From the NCBI GenBank assembly GCA_913774625.1, contig CAJYHL010000036.1:62001-126000 (forward strand): a DNA stretch of 64,000 bases. The letters are read 5' to 3'. Shown here in pieces: positions 1 to 7,485 of the stretch. The stretch is from an uncultured Acidovorax sp. Lineage in GTDB: Bacteria; Pseudomonadota; Gammaproteobacteria; Burkholderiales; Burkholderiaceae_C. The translations under genes and the position numbers were made by a program. The notes under the pieces are model-generated. The model was not told where the DNA came from, did no database searches, and saw only the letters and a list, made by a program, of their open reading frames with translations. Numbering within the stretch: position 1 is the stretch's first letter; each line of letters starts with the position of its first letter.

Positions 1-1270
1 TGCGCCGCTCCAGTTCAAGTGCCCGTTCCAGGGTGTCCTTGCGCTGCTGAGCCTGCGCCAGCTCGGCTTCCAGATAGATTTGCAGGCGGACCTGGGCGTG
101 ATGCTGGTGTACGTAGGTTCCTATCAGCCACAGGCTGAGAAGCACCATGTGGGCCATGGTGCCCAATGCGGAAATGTGTTCGGTGAGCAGATTGACGGGG
201 AACACCCCGAGGTTGCGCAGGTAGGCGACGAGAACGCTGAGGTAGAAGAAACCGAACATGAAGACGAAGAACCGAGCGCGTCTGGATCCACGCCTCAGAA
301 GCCGCAGAGCAAGCCCGATGAGTACGGCCATGAGGAGCAGTCCCATCAGTTGCACGGGCATGATCCCGAGGCCGTAATGGCCGAGCAAAATCAGCGCGGC
401 GCCGGCTGCCCCTGTCGCGGTGCTCGCAAATATGAGCGTGCGGGCAGTGCGCGGCATGGTTTTCCCCAGGGCCATCTGGGCGCATGCCATGCTGGCCCCG
501 ATGGGAAGGCTGCACGCGATGCTGACGCCCAGCAGCCTGTCGCTCCAGGCTCCACCGATTCCCGTGATTTGCTGGATCAATCCCAGCGACAGCACTTCGT
601 TGAGCAAACAGCTGCTCAAGTACGCCAGGAACAGCCCGCTCAACGGCGCAGAGGTCGCCCGCCAGAAGAGCATGTGCAGGCAGATCAGCAGTATGTAGAA
701 GCCGAAGTAGAGCCCGAACAACAGGCCCTCGCGGCGTGTGTGATTGTCGAAAGCCAGGCGTGGCCAAATGATGAGGCGCGTCGTCAACGCGTTGCGTGTG
801 GACAGGCGGAGCAGCACGGAGTACTCGCCTGCCTGTGCCAGGTTGAGTTGCAGGGCTGGCGTGCGGAAGTCCACGGGCCAGAGGTGTCGTGGCACACCCT
901 CTCCGCTGATGCCCATGAACTGCCAGCGGTCACTGCCGGGGGAGCGCATGTACATCTGCACGTCGTCCAGCAGCGCGTTGGAGGGTTGCAGCATCCATTG
1001 CCCGGCCGATGGAGCATCGAGCCGCAGGCGCAGCCACACGACGGCATCGGTGTACCCTGCGCTCAGATTGCCAGGCAGAGACACCCAGTCGGGGGACTGG
1101 CTGGCCTCCAGCGCATCGAGCGTTCCCTTGGGGTCGTCCAGACGCTGCATATCGCCCGCAGCATCAAGCATCTGAGCGCGGGTGGGTAGCAAGAGGGGCG
1201 CTTTTGCCCCGGCATGCCAGGGAATCATCAGCAGCGCTATCAGGAGAATCAGCGCACGGGAGTCCAGCAC
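1..1270 (-). CDS. 7TMR-DISM membrane sensor, N-terminal part (cut by window edge)
   Basis: This is the N-terminal 423 residues of a sensor whose output domain lies outside the window. Reading back from the edge, the frame stays open to a GTG start at 1270, with an in-frame TAG two codons upstream. It shows a hydrophobic signal segment (about residues 7-24), an extracytoplasmic beta-rich domain like 7TMR-DISMED2 (about 40-175), seven hydrophobic segments of the 7TMR-DISM type (about 182-385), and a Gln/Glu-rich stretch that looks like the start of a coiled coil. Such proteins usually end in a histidine kinase or GGDEF domain. The divergent response regulator next door makes a kinase more likely, but that is inference. 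The GTG start has no strong ribosome site. Confidence 0.75.
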   Translation of the reverse strand, partial: MLDSRALILLIALLMIPWHAGAKAPLLLPTRAQMLDAAGDMQRLDDPKGTLDALEASQSPDWVSLPGNLSAGYTDAVVWLRLRLDAPSAGQWMLQPSNALLDDVQMYMRSPGSDRWQFMGISGEGVPRHLWPVDFRTPALQLNLAQAGEYSVLLRLSTRNALTTRLIIWPRLAFDNHTRREGLLFGLYFGFYILLICLHMLFWRATSAPLSGLFLAYLSSCLLNEVLSLGLIQQITGIGGAWSDRLLGVSIACSLPIGASMACAQMALGKTMPRTARTLIFASTATGAAGAALILLGHYGLGIMPVQLMGLLLMAVLIGLALRLLRRGSRRARFFVFMFGFFYLSVLVAYLRNLGVFPVNLLTEHISALGTMAHMVLLSLWLIGTYVHQHHAQVRLQIYLEAELAQAQQRKDTLERALELERR

Positions 1271-1339
1271 GTTCTAGAATTTTCAGGTTTTCGAGCGGCG
1301 GTGTCGGCTGGTCGCGGCACCCCAATACATCCTTCTACC

Positions 1340-2023
1340 ATGGTTGACGTGATCTTTCTTGAAGACGAGCCCGTGTTGCGCTCCGAACTCGGCGAGTTTT
1401 TGCAAGATATTGGTTATGTGCCGCACTGCGTGGCGACTCTGGCTGAATTCGACAGGCAATTCGATCCGTTGCGCCACCGCATCGCCATCATCGACATCAA
1501 CTTGCCCGATGGCGATGGTTTGGAGTTGATCAGGCGGCTACGGCAATGCGGACAGCAGTTGGGCATCATCGTCTTCAGTGCCTACAACACCGGTGTTGAT
1601 CGCATTCGCGGCCTGGATGGGGGCGCCGATCATTATTTGGGCAAGGGCTGCGACTTGGGTGAACTGGAGGCCGTGCTGGCTTCCCTCGCACGGCGGCTCG
1701 GCCTGCAGAAACGCGAGGCGCGCTGGCGGCTGGAGGTGAGCGCGGGGCGGCTGCTTCCGCCCGCTGCGCCGCCGGTGGCGCTTTCGAGGCAGGATTTGCT
1801 GGTGCTGCAATGTCTGATGAGCGCCGCAGGCGGTGAGGTCAGCCGCCGCCACATCGTGCAGGCCCTGGGCGGCGACTACGTCGAGTACGACCAGCGGCGG
1901 CTGAATACGCACATGCGCCGCCTGCGGACCAAGGTGCAGCAGGAAAGCCGGCTGGATCTGCCTGTGCGTACGGTGCGCGGCAATGGCTACTGCTTCTACG
2001 AGCCGGCTGACGTGGCGGATTGA
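1340..2023 (+). CDS. OmpR/PhoB-type response regulator
   Basis: A 227-residue DNA-binding response regulator. The receiver domain (about 3-120) has the acidic pair E8-D9, phospho-acceptor D52 in IIDINLPD, S80 and K102. The C-terminal winged helix (about 140-223) ends with the VRTVRGNGYCF wing typical of the OmpR family. The open frame extends upstream, but the ATG giving MVDVIFLEDEP matches the family start. It is transcribed divergently from the 7TMR-DISM sensor with about 70 bp between starts, so the two probably form a two-component pair; the signal is unknown. Confidence 0.85.
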   Translation: MVDVIFLEDEPVLRSELGEFLQDIGYVPHCVATLAEFDRQFDPLRHRIAIIDINLPDGDGLELIRRLRQCGQQLGIIVFSAYNTGVDRIRGLDGGADHYLGKGCDLGELEAVLASLARRLGLQKREARWRLEVSAGRLLPPAAPPVALSRQDLLVLQCLMSAAGGEVSRRHIVQALGGDYVEYDQRRLNTHMRRLRTKVQQESRLDLPVRTVRGNGYCFYEPADVAD

Positions 2024-2098
2024 GATTCGCCACGGTGGCGGTGGCGGATGGTGCGCCGGTGACAGGCAGCGTCGGTCCCTGCTCGGGCCCACGTGAAG

Positions 2099-3037
2099 TC
2101 AGCCGGGACCGGGCGCCATGAATCCCTCGATCAGGGCGGCCACTGCCTGCGGCTGGTCGTGGTGCAGCATGTGTCCCGCGTCCTCGACCAGCGCCGTGCG
2201 GCAGTCGGGCACGCGCAGCAGGCGTTCGTGGTAGTCGGCCAGGGTGTACTGGCCCTTGAACCATAGCCCCAAGCTGTCGTCGCTGGCCTCCACCGCAAGC
2301 GTGGGCGCGGCGATGCGTTCATAGAGCGCCAGGGTCTCGTCGGCGCGGTAGATGTGGGGCCGCACGATCTTGTGGGCCGCATCGCCCAGGATGCGCCAGC
2401 GGCCGTCGGCGCCGGGCCGCGCCCACTGGCGGGCCAGCCAGGCGGCCTTGGCGGGTGCCAGGCGCGGGTTGGTCTTCATCAGCCGCTGGGCCACGCCCTC
2501 GGCGCTGTCGTAGCTCTTCAGCTCTTTCTCGCCGCGCTCGTACTGCGCCAGCTCGTCCAGCCACTGCGCATAGCGGTCGGGCGCCTTGGCGGCAGGCACG
2601 TCGGGCATGCCGAAGCCCTCGAGGTTGACCAGCCGGCGGATGCGCGAAGGACGCACGCCCGCATAGGTCATGGACACGTTGCCGCCCATGCTGTGGCCCA
2701 CCAGATCGACCGGCCGGCCGGGCGCGTAGTGGTCCAGCAGGCGTTCCAGGTCGCCCAGGTAGTCGGCCATCTGGTAGTGGTCGCAGCGGGCCTGGGGCAT
2801 GGACAGGCCGAAGCCGCGCCAGTCGGGGGCGATGATGCGGCGGCCTTCGGCGAAGGCGCTGGAGAAGGCATCCACCACGAACTGGTAGGACGCGCCCACG
2901 TCCATCCAGCCGTGGACCAGCACCAGTGGCGGCCTTTCAGCGGCACCGGGATCGCTGCCGTCCCAGACGCGCACGTGGTAGTCGAGGTTGCGGAGGCGGA
3001 GCGTTTCGGTGCGGCAGGCGCGGATGGGCTCATACAT
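2099..3037 (-). CDS. Alpha/beta-fold hydrolase
   Basis: A 312-residue alpha/beta hydrolase. The oxyanion-hole motif HGWMD lies at 42-46. The nucleophile elbow GHSMGG gives catalytic Ser116. A late DAGHMLHHDQP motif supplies the likely catalytic His. There is no signal peptide, so it is probably cytoplasmic. The family includes esterases, haloalkane dehalogenases and epoxide hydrolases, and the substrate cannot be read from the sequence. It is convergent with the response regulator and divergent from tas. Confidence 0.85.
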   Translation of the reverse strand: MYEPIRACRTETLRLRNLDYHVRVWDGSDPGAAERPPLVLVHGWMDVGASYQFVVDAFSSAFAEGRRIIAPDWRGFGLSMPQARCDHYQMADYLGDLERLLDHYAPGRPVDLVGHSMGGNVSMTYAGVRPSRIRRLVNLEGFGMPDVPAAKAPDRYAQWLDELAQYERGEKELKSYDSAEGVAQRLMKTNPRLAPAKAAWLARQWARPGADGRWRILGDAAHKIVRPHIYRADETLALYERIAAPTLAVEASDDSLGLWFKGQYTLADYHERLLRVPDCRTALVEDAGHMLHHDQPQAVAALIEGFMAPGPG

Positions 3038-3162
3038 GGGCGCCGATTATTCCGGAACGGGCCCCGCGCTCGCTGGCCCGCGGGCGACAGGCCCCGCGCC
3101 AGCAGAGCTTGCGGGTCGCCCGTAAACTGCGGCGCTTGTCCGTCCACGAAAGTCTTCTTTTC

Positions 3163-4227
3163 ATGATGAACACCGTTCCGCTGGGCCAGAGCGATCTGCG
3201 CGTCACCCCGATCTGTCTGGGCACCATGACCTTCGGCGAGCAGGTGGCCGAAGCCGAGGCCCACGCCATCCTGGACCGCGCGCTGGAGCGCGGCGTCAAC
3301 TTCATCGACACGGCCGAGATGTATGCCGTGCCCGCCCGTGCCGAAACCTACGGCGCGACCGAAGCCATCATCGGCCGCTGGTTCGCCCAGCGCCCCGGTG
3401 CGCGCGACAAGCTCGTGCTGGCGACCAAGGTGGCCGGCCCGTCGCGCGGCATGCCCTGGGTACGCGAAGGCAAGGGCATGACGGCGGCCGACATCGTGGC
3501 CTCATGCGATGCCAGCCTGAAGCGCCTGCAGACCGAGGTGATCGACCTCTACCAGATCCACTGGCCCGAGCGCCATGTGCCGGCCTTCGGCAACCTCTAC
3601 TACGACCCGGCCAAGGAGACCTCGGAAACGCCCATCCACGACCAGCTGCAGGCGCTGGCCGGTCTGGTGAAGGCGGGCAAGGTGCGCCACATCGGCCTGT
3701 CGAACGAAACGCCCTGGGGCGTGCATGAATTCGTGCGCTTGGCGGAGCAGCACGGCCTGCCGCGCGTGGCCACGGTGCAGAACCCGTACTGCCTGGTCAA
3801 CCGCAGCTGGGACAACGGCATGGACGAGAGCTGCCACCGGCTGGGCGTGTCGCTGCTGGCCTATTCGCCGCTGGCCTTCGGCCTGCTGACCGGCAAGTTC
3901 GACCAGCATGCCCCCACCGACGCGAGCGCGCCGCAGGATGCGCGCATCGCCCGCTACGAGTCGGTGCGCAAGCAGCGCTGGGGCCGGCCCGAAGCGCTGG
4001 CCGCCGCCCGCCGCTACAACCAGCTGGCGCGCGACCACGGCCTCACGCCCACGCAGCTGGCGCTGGCCTTCTGCTACCGCAGCTGGCGCGTGGCCTGCAC
4101 CATCATCGGCGTGACCTCGCTGGCGCAGCTGGACGAGAACCTGGACGCCTGGAACACGCAGCTATCGCCCGAGCTGCTGGCGCAGATAGACGCCATCCGC
4201 TGGGAGCTGCGCGATCCGGCGCAATAG
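3163..4227 (+). CDS. tas: Tas-family aldo/keto reductase
   Basis: An NADP(H)-dependent aldo/keto reductase of 354 residues. It resembles E. coli Tas along its length: LGTMTFGEQ near the N-terminus, DTAEMYAVP with the catalytic Asp and Tyr, LATKVAGPSR with the Lys, DLYQIHWPERH with the His, and GLSNETPWGV. The family folds as a TIM barrel; Tas was named for suppressing a tyrosine-auxotroph phenotype, and its natural substrate is unclear. Two adjacent ATG codons (3163 and 3166) are possible starts. A structured repeat begins nine bases after the stop. Confidence 0.88.
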   Translation: MMNTVPLGQSDLRVTPICLGTMTFGEQVAEAEAHAILDRALERGVNFIDTAEMYAVPARAETYGATEAIIGRWFAQRPGARDKLVLATKVAGPSRGMPWVREGKGMTAADIVASCDASLKRLQTEVIDLYQIHWPERHVPAFGNLYYDPAKETSETPIHDQLQALAGLVKAGKVRHIGLSNETPWGVHEFVRLAEQHGLPRVATVQNPYCLVNRSWDNGMDESCHRLGVSLLAYSPLAFGLLTGKFDQHAPTDASAPQDARIARYESVRKQRWGRPEALAAARRYNQLARDHGLTPTQLALAFCYRSWRVACTIIGVTSLAQLDENLDAWNTQLSPELLAQIDAIRWELRDPAQ

Positions 4228-4236
4228 CAGGCTCAA

Positions 4237-4336
4237 CCCCCTGAGCGGCTTTGCCGCTTCCCCCTTCTCTCGGCTTCGCCGGGAAGGGGGACAACGCCGG
4301 TGGCCGGGCGTAGCCCGTTCCACGGCGTTCGCTGGC
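4237..4336 (+). repeat. Structured intergenic repeat, copy A (three hairpins)
   Basis: A 100-bp element directly after the tas stop codon, with a second copy inverted at 59203-59305. Three hairpins are visible: stem 1 AGCGGC/GCCGCT (4244-4258); stem 2 CCCCCTTC/GAAGGGGG (4260-4290) capped by CGGC-TTC-GCCG; stem 3 AACGCC/GGCGTT (4293-4329) enclosing GTGG/CCAC and CGGGC-GTA-GCCCG. The other copy aligns without gaps except for three extra bases at the apex of stem 2, and most differences preserve pairing. No repeat family name is known to me. Its place in the 3' UTR suggests termination or mRNA stabilisation. Confidence 0.8.
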
Positions 4337-4497
4337 TTGGCCTGCTCCGCGGCCTTCTGATTCTTTGGGAGGATAGTGCGGCAGGCGGTGCCAGCAGTGC
4401 CGTCGGCGTTGGCCGGGATCGCCCGCGCTCTGATCTTTGGGTGAAAATGGCCGCGAGCGTTTGTGGATCAAGCGCATGACGCTATCATTTCTGAAGT

Positions 4498-4998
4498 ATG
4501 GCCAAGAAAGACAAGACCGCGCATGTGAGCGAAACGCCTGCCACGCAGCTGCTGCGGGCGCACAAGGTGGCGTTCACCGAACATCCCTACGAATATGTGG
4601 AGCACGGCGGCACGGCCGAGTCGGCGCGGCAGCTGGGGCTGGATGAGCATGCGGTGGTCAAGACCCTGGTGATGCAGGACCAGGATGCGAAGCCGCTGAT
4701 CGTGCTGATGCACGGCGACCGCAAGGTGTCCACCAAGAACCTGGCGCGGCAGATCGGCGCCAAGTCGGTCGAGCCCTGCAAGCCCGAGGTGGCCAACCGC
4801 CACAGCGGCTATCTGGTGGGCGGCACCTCGCCCTTCGGCACGCGGCGCGAGATGCCGGTCTACATCGAGGAAAGCATCCTGGCGCTGCCGCGCATTGCCA
4901 TCAACGGCGGACGGCGCGGCTTCCTGGTGCAGCTCGACCCGCAGGTGTGCGTGCAGCTGCTGGGCGCGCGGCCGGTGCAGTGCGCGCTGGCAGAATAG
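4498..4998 (+). CDS. ybaK: YbaK/EbsC-type Cys-tRNA(Pro)/aminoacyl-tRNA deacylase
   Basis: A 166-residue YbaK-fold protein that hydrolyses mis-acylated tRNA, mainly Cys-tRNA(Pro) in characterised homologues. Recognisable elements are PATQLLRAHKVAFTEHPY at the start, EHAVVKTLVMQD with the conserved Lys, GDRKVSTKNLARQ, and GYLVGGTSPFGTR, the YbaK signature loop. The length is normal for the family. It acts in the cytoplasm as a trans-editing factor. It lies upstream of plsY on the same strand with a gap of about 126 bp. Confidence 0.9.
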   Translation: MAKKDKTAHVSETPATQLLRAHKVAFTEHPYEYVEHGGTAESARQLGLDEHAVVKTLVMQDQDAKPLIVLMHGDRKVSTKNLARQIGAKSVEPCKPEVANRHSGYLVGGTSPFGTRREMPVYIEESILALPRIAINGGRRGFLVQLDPQVCVQLLGARPVQCALAE

Positions 4999-5124
4999 CC
5001 GCCTGTTCGCCCACCGCGCCTGCCTGTGGGCCGGCCCGTCTTCCGGCCTGTGCTGCCCTGCGCTGCCCGGCCGGCGCGGCTGCCGCAGCGCCGCCGCCAT
5101 TCCTCCTCCATCCGAGACAAGACC

Positions 5125-5754
5125 TTGACCGCCCTGTACCCGCTCCTCGCCACCATCGCCGCCTACCTGCTGGGCTCGCTGTCCTTCGCCGTGATCGTGA
5201 GCCGCGTCATGGGCCTGAACGATCCGCGCACCTACGGCAGCAAGAACCCCGGCGCGACCAATGTGCTGCGCTCGGGCAGCAAGGCCGCGGCCATCGTCAC
5301 CCTGCTGTTCGATGCGCTCAAGGGCTGGCTGCCCGTGGTGCTGGTGCGCTGGTACGGTCAGCCCTACGGCCTGGAAGAGGGCACGCAGGCACTGGTGGGC
5401 CTGGCGGCCTTCCTGGGCCACCTGTGGCCGGTGTTCTTCCGTTTCCAGGGCGGCAAGGGCGTGGCCACGGCGCTGGGCGTGCTGGTGGGCGTGAGCGGCT
5501 GGCTGGGCCTGGCCACGCTGCTGACCTGGATCATCGTCGCCTTCTTCTTCCGCTATTCCTCGCTCGCCTCGCTGGTGGCGGCCGTGTTCGCCCCGGCCTA
5601 CTACGTGCTGGGCGGCGGCGTGGCCTGGGACGGCTATGCGGTCATCGGCCTGGCGATCGCCGCCATGTCGGCGCTCCTTGTCTGGCGCCACCGCGAGAAC
5701 ATCCAGCGTCTGATGAAGGGCACGGAATCGCGGCTCGGCTCCAGGAAGAAGTGA
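5125..5754 (+). CDS. plsY: Glycerol-3-phosphate acyltransferase PlsY
   Basis: A 209-residue membrane enzyme that transfers an acyl group from acyl-phosphate to glycerol-3-phosphate, the first step of phospholipid synthesis. The conserved motifs are present: [12 protein letters not shown] (first cytoplasmic loop), [20 protein letters not shown] (second) and the C-terminal HRENIQRL. About five membrane segments fit the family. The TTG start at 5125 begins directly before the first hydrophobic segment, matching family length; the ATG at 5026 would add 33 Arg/Pro-rich residues and is unlikely. Confidence 0.9.
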   Translation: MTALYPLLATIAAYLLGSLSFAVIVSRVMGLNDPRTYGSKNPGATNVLRSGSKAAAIVTLLFDALKGWLPVVLVRWYGQPYGLEEGTQALVGLAAFLGHLWPVFFRFQGGKGVATALGVLVGVSGWLGLATLLTWIIVAFFFRYSSLASLVAAVFAPAYYVLGGGVAWDGYAVIGLAIAAMSALLVWRHRENIQRLMKGTESRLGSRKK

Positions 5755-5778
5755 GCCGGCGCAGCAGGGCGGCGCGGC

Positions 5779-7260
5779 TCAGGCGACCGCCGCCGCAGGT
5801 TCTGCCGCCTGGTCCTCGGCCGCGAAGCTGAAGCCCCCGCCGCCTTTCTTGGCCGCATACATAGCCAGGTCTGCGGCATGCACCACCTCGGCGCCGCTGG
5901 CCGCTGACGCGCTGGCCGGCGCGATGCCGATGCTGGTGCCGACCTCCACCCATTCTCCCGTGGCCAGCTGGATCGGCTCGGCCACCACATGGACGATGGC
6001 CTGTGCCACGCCGGTGACGCGGGCCCGGTCGTCGGTGCGCATGATCACGGCGAACTCGTCGCCGCCGAGCCGCGCCAGCGTATCGGTGGAGCGCATCAGC
6101 TTGCGTATGCGCTGGGCGACGGCGATCAGCACGGTGTCGCCGGCCTCGTGTCCGTAGGTGTCGTTCACCTGCTTGAACTTGTTCAGGTCCATCAGCATCA
6201 CGGTGAAGCCCGCGCCCCGGGAGCGAAGGTTCTGATGGGCATGGCGCAGGCTGGCCTCGAAGAAGCGGCGGTTGGACAGCCCCGTCAGCGCATCTTCCTG
6301 GGCCACGCCTTCCAGCGGATTCACCACGCTGCGCATGATCTGGTAGGCGGCCGCGATGGAGACGACCGAGCTCAGCACGATGCTGACGGCAAAAAGGCTT
6401 TCCAGCCTGATGAAGGGCGAGAGCACCGGCGCGAAGGCCTTGGCCACCACGACATCCACCTCGTGCCCTGCGAGGCCGCCCATGGGCATGCGCTTGACCC
6501 GGTACGCCGCGCCCGAGGGGGTGGTGATGGTGGAGTTGTCTGCCGACACCTCGTTTTCCATGCTCTTGCCCGCAAGCAGATCCGGCGGCAGGGTGCTGGC
6601 ATGCACCACCCACGGCGCACCAGCCGGGTTGCGCTCGCGCGAAACGTAGGCCATGGACAGCTGCGTCATCCTGCTGAACTGGGCGGTGGCCTCGTCGGAG
6701 ATCCGATAGGCGAGGTACATGTTCGCGATGGGCACGGGCGCGCGGACGACCGTCTTGACCCACGCGTACAGAGGCATGCGCTCGTCGGTGGCGGGCAGCG
6801 GCATCAGGTTGCCGGAGCGGTCGCTGATCTGGGCCACCAGCCCGGCCAGATCGGCGTCGGTCTTGGGGTCCCGCTCCTTGAAGAAACCGATGGAAGAGGC
6901 GCGTGCCAGCAACTGCTGGTCGTTGTCGGTCAGCACGATCAGTTCCGCACCGGTGCGCTCCAGCTGGTTCATCAGCGCCGAGTCGATGGTGGTGCGGTTG
7001 CCGTTGCCGATGGCGTCCAGCAGGCCGTAGTCCTTGGCGACCAGTTGCGAGGTGAGGAGGCGGTACTCGCGGCGGATGCCCCGGCTGTAGGAGAAAACGT
7101 CGGCCCCTGCCTGCAGCGCGGCGTCCACGCTCTGCAGCGCGATGCGGCGATTGGCCAGGTGCAGGAAGACGAAGGCGGCGATCTGCGCGGCGATCAACGC
7201 CGGCACCAGCAAGAGCAGGATCTTCTTGCTGGAGCGTGAGGCGTTGGGGGGCGTGCGCAT
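5779..7260 (-). CDS. Membrane-anchored diguanylate cyclase (GGDEF) with periplasmic sensor region
   Basis: A 493-residue protein with an N-terminal membrane segment (about 14-34), a long extracytoplasmic region resembling CACHE-type sensors (about 35-285), a second membrane segment near 290-312, and a C-terminal GGDEF domain. The active-site GGDEF motif at 399-403 is intact. An RSTD inhibitory site lies exactly five residues before it, so c-di-GMP synthesis with product feedback is expected. The linker between membrane and GGDEF is short and no clear HAMP is seen. The ligand is unknown. Confidence 0.88.
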   Translation of the reverse strand: MRTPPNASRSSKKILLLLVPALIAAQIAAFVFLHLANRRIALQSVDAALQAGADVFSYSRGIRREYRLLTSQLVAKDYGLLDAIGNGNRTTIDSALMNQLERTGAELIVLTDNDQQLLARASSIGFFKERDPKTDADLAGLVAQISDRSGNLMPLPATDERMPLYAWVKTVVRAPVPIANMYLAYRISDEATAQFSRMTQLSMAYVSRERNPAGAPWVVHASTLPPDLLAGKSMENEVSADNSTITTPSGAAYRVKRMPMGGLAGHEVDVVVAKAFAPVLSPFIRLESLFAVSIVLSSVVSIAAAYQIMRSVVNPLEGVAQEDALTGLSNRRFFEASLRHAHQNLRSRGAGFTVMLMDLNKFKQVNDTYGHEAGDTVLIAVAQRIRKLMRSTDTLARLGGDEFAVIMRTDDRARVTGVAQAIVHVVAEPIQLATGEWVEVGTSIGIAPASASAASGAEVVHAADLAMYAAKKGGGGFSFAAEDQAAEPAAAVA

Positions 7261-7485
7261 GGTGTCTGTCTCCCGGCCTTCTCTCGCGCTTTCGATTCCG
7301 GTGCGCGTTTTGTCAAGGCCATCCAGCTGATAGTGCAGCTATATTGACATTAAACATACATTTGGCTGACATAGTGCTGACTTTTCGCTCCCCTGAATGT
7401 CAGATTGCACCTCCCCTGTACGCTACATCACCGTGCGGCAAGGTCATTGCCTGCCGTCGCCGAGGGGAGCTGTTCCCCGCCTGTG
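7261..7485. promoter_or_regulatory. Intergenic AT-rich island upstream of the diguanylate cyclase
   Basis: This gap separates two same-strand genes. Bases about 7316-7400 are clearly AT-richer than the surroundings and contain TTGACA-like words and repeated TGACAT/TGTCAG motifs. That fits a promoter region for the downstream cyclase, but I cannot fix -35 and -10 boxes. A short hairpin GGGGA/TCCCC (7464-7478) lies just beyond the stop of the TonB receptor gene. It lacks a T-run, so it is a poor terminator candidate. Confidence 0.35.

Noticed and set aside
7464-7478. Terminator after the TonB receptor gene
   Set aside because: A stem of only five pairs with no T-run on the relevant strand.
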